Source: Schizophyllum amplum
Lineage: Eukaryota; Basidiomycota; Agaricomycetes; Agaricales; Schizophyllaceae
Direction: 5' to 3'
Assembly (NCBI GenBank): GCA_007026445.1
Contig: VDMD01000212.1
Coordinates: 1 to 33,098 of the forward strand
DNA length: 33,098 nucleotides
A model generated the notes under the pieces. The model was not told the DNA's origin. It ran no database searches and was given only the letters and a program-made list of their open reading frames with translations. Both the position numbers and the translations under genes were made by a program. Positions 31,768 to 33,098 of this stretch are shown piece by piece (position 1 is the first letter of the stretch; the number at the start of each line of letters is the position of its first letter).

Positions 31768-33098
31768 ATGTTGTCCCACGCTGCCATGTCCTTGTCCTCA
31801 TGGTTGTCGCGCCGCCTTGCTTCACGCACGGCAGCGCTTCGCTCCTTCGCTGTGCACCACGACAAACAAAGTGGCCCGAGGCGACAGATAGCGCGATCTC
31901 TGGCGACCGAAGCCTTGAAGTCGCTGATAAACCCTCCAACTATGGCCAGCCATTGTATCAGAGCCATCCCGCACCTCGTCAAGCCTGGTGAACTCACGCC
32001 AGGCATTCCCACGAGGAATACGAACTGAGGCGGAAGGCCTGATGAGACAGCTTGCCTGACAATAGTGTCGTGGTGTGCGCGGCAGCGCCGATTAAGTACA
32101 TGAGCGGAGGTGAGTCTGCTGGTCAGTCGTGTGCGGGCAGGTTTTGCTAATGTTTTACAGCGATATTGTGCGTAGTATGCAGCTTATAAACCATCCCCCT
32201 TCTTAAATGACCATGCAGCTACAAATATCGGCAAGCTTCCGACTTCTGGTACTTGACCGGGTTTGAAGAGCCTGATTCCGCCGTCATCCTTGGTATGCAT
32301 TACCGCGCTCGTCAGGCCTATCATATAACTCCAGCACGCAGAGAAGACATCCACCTCCAAAGGCTACCGCATGACGCTCTTTTGCAGCGGAAGAACATGG
32401 CGCAGGAGAAGTGGGACGGAGCCAAGTGAGCTACCTTCCCCTCAGGAGTTTGCTGCAGTCTAACCTGCTGTTACTCAGAACTGGCCTGGGAGAAGCGACA
32501 GCCATCTTTCGCGCCGATGATACGCGCAGTATCGATCACTTTGCCGACCACCTCCGCTCCCTCACCTCCCTCTACTCGCACGTTTTCGTCGATCTCGACG
32601 GCTCGAACACTAGTCGGCGACGATCACGCAGCGTCCTCAAATTCCTCTCCCCCTCCAACCCCAACAAGTCAGCACTCGAGACCGCGATGGAGACGTTTTC
32701 CCTGCCCGCCTCAAAGCGGAGGCCGCTCTCCGCGGAGGTGGCGAAGCTGAGAGCGATCAAGAGCGACGCCGAAATGCGCGTGATGCGGGCAGCAGGGGAT
32801 ATCAGTGGACGAGCTCATGCGAAGACGATGCGCTTCACACAGCCTGGGATGAATGAGGCACAGCTCGCTGCACACTTCGCATACCTGTGCTCCTTGAGTG
32901 GCTCGCAGAGGCAGGCCTACGTGCCTGTGGTGGCATCAGGGTGAGCATTCTCTTGCATGATATGTTGGCGTACTGAGAGTATCCGTAGACCAAACGCATT
33001 GATCATTCACTACACCTCCAACAACCAACTAGTACGAGCAGGGGAGCTCGTTCTTATTGACGCCGGATGCGAATACAAGTGAGCGAGTTGGTTGATGC
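31768..33098 (+). pseudogene. Icp55-type mitochondrial Xaa-Pro aminopeptidase, 5' part, with frame breaks
   Basis: The clear exons are 32161-32167, 32219-32292, 32342-32425, 32479-32940 and 32989-33078; earlier exon(s) end at 32109 and the gene leaves the window inside an intron at 33079. Blocks match fungal Icp55 (intermediate-cleaving peptidase, family M24B): NYGQPLYQSHP, LVKPGELTPGIP, NSVVVCAAAPIKYMSG, KYRQASDFWYLTGFEEPDSA, GLGEATAIFRADD, LRAIKSDAEMRVMRAAGDIS and VLIDAGCEY, whose Asp is the first metal ligand of the C-terminal pita-bread domain. The His and Glu ligands are beyond the edge. Icp55 trims one residue from imported mitochondrial proteins (known in yeast). A presequence-like MSLSSWLSRRLASRTAALRS near 31786 suits mitochondrial import, but its link to NYGQPLYQ is unresolved. 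About five single-base shifts occur at 31.97-32.39 kb. Start position is a guess. Confidence 0.72.
32161..32167 (+). other. 7-nt micro-exon in the peptidase gene
   Basis: cgatatt stands between two 51-nt introns (32110-32160 and 32168-32218), each with GTGAGT or GTGCGT donors and AG acceptors. It supplies A-I-F between YMSGG and YKYRQASDFW, as the family needs, and keeps phase (1 before, 2 after). Confidence 0.7.

Noticed and set aside
1..33098. CRISPR array, phage, IS element or bacterial defence system
   Set aside because: The window is intron-rich fungal nuclear DNA; no regularly spaced repeats or such genes occur.

Overview
This window reads as ordinary nuclear DNA of a GC-rich basidiomycete (Agaricomycetes; a polypore-like wood fungus is a guess from gene content only). 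Genes are split by many short introns, mostly 45-65 nt with GTRNGT...CTRAY...YAG signals. One gene encodes a fungal-specific FunK1 kinase, which is typical of Agaricomycotina. There are no bacterial operon features, phage genes or CRISPR arrays, and I see no RNA gene.

Layout. 1-3156 is gene-poor and holds a 41-bp inverted repeat with arms 1.15 kb apart. From 3157 to 14521 every recognised gene is on the minus strand: a secreted APP1-type phosphatidate phosphatase (3157-4761), a repeat-bearing disordered hypothetical protein (5401-7292), an alpha-arrestin with PY motifs (7843-9981), a Ser/Arg-rich hypothetical protein (11055-about 12773) and mitochondrial ribosomal protein mL43 (14043-14521). 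Four plus-strand loci follow or intervene: a small secreted RlpA/expansin-like protein (15381-15959), an Fpg/MutM-type DNA glycosylase (16396-17980) and a FunK1 kinase (18834-21805). A minus-strand cytochrome P450 (21968-24060) converges on the kinase. Three plus-strand genes close the window: an acetyl-CoA transporter of the SLC33A1/AT-1 family (25242-27541), a GYF-domain protein (27829-31558) and the 5' part of an Icp55-type Xaa-Pro aminopeptidase (about 31768 to beyond the window end).

The genes look like independent housekeeping and lineage-specific genes rather than one pathway. I do not see a new multi-gene system. The strongest unusual signal is that the last three conserved genes, and the small secreted protein at 15.5 kb, read correctly only if about a dozen or more single-base gains or losses are allowed, mostly in short homopolymers. 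The two 1-bp shifts in the transporter, the shift in the secreted protein and several in the GYF and Icp55 genes are well placed; others are only bracketed. Local sequence or assembly error is the simplest explanation, and real pseudogenisation the alternative. Other points of interest are two probable GC-AG introns, micro-exons of 7, 16, 16 and 20 nt, introns whose length keeps the frame open, and three CACGTG boxes upstream of the kinase.

Exon boundaries were placed by eye from splice signals and reading-frame continuity. Function calls rest on remembered family motifs, with no database search.
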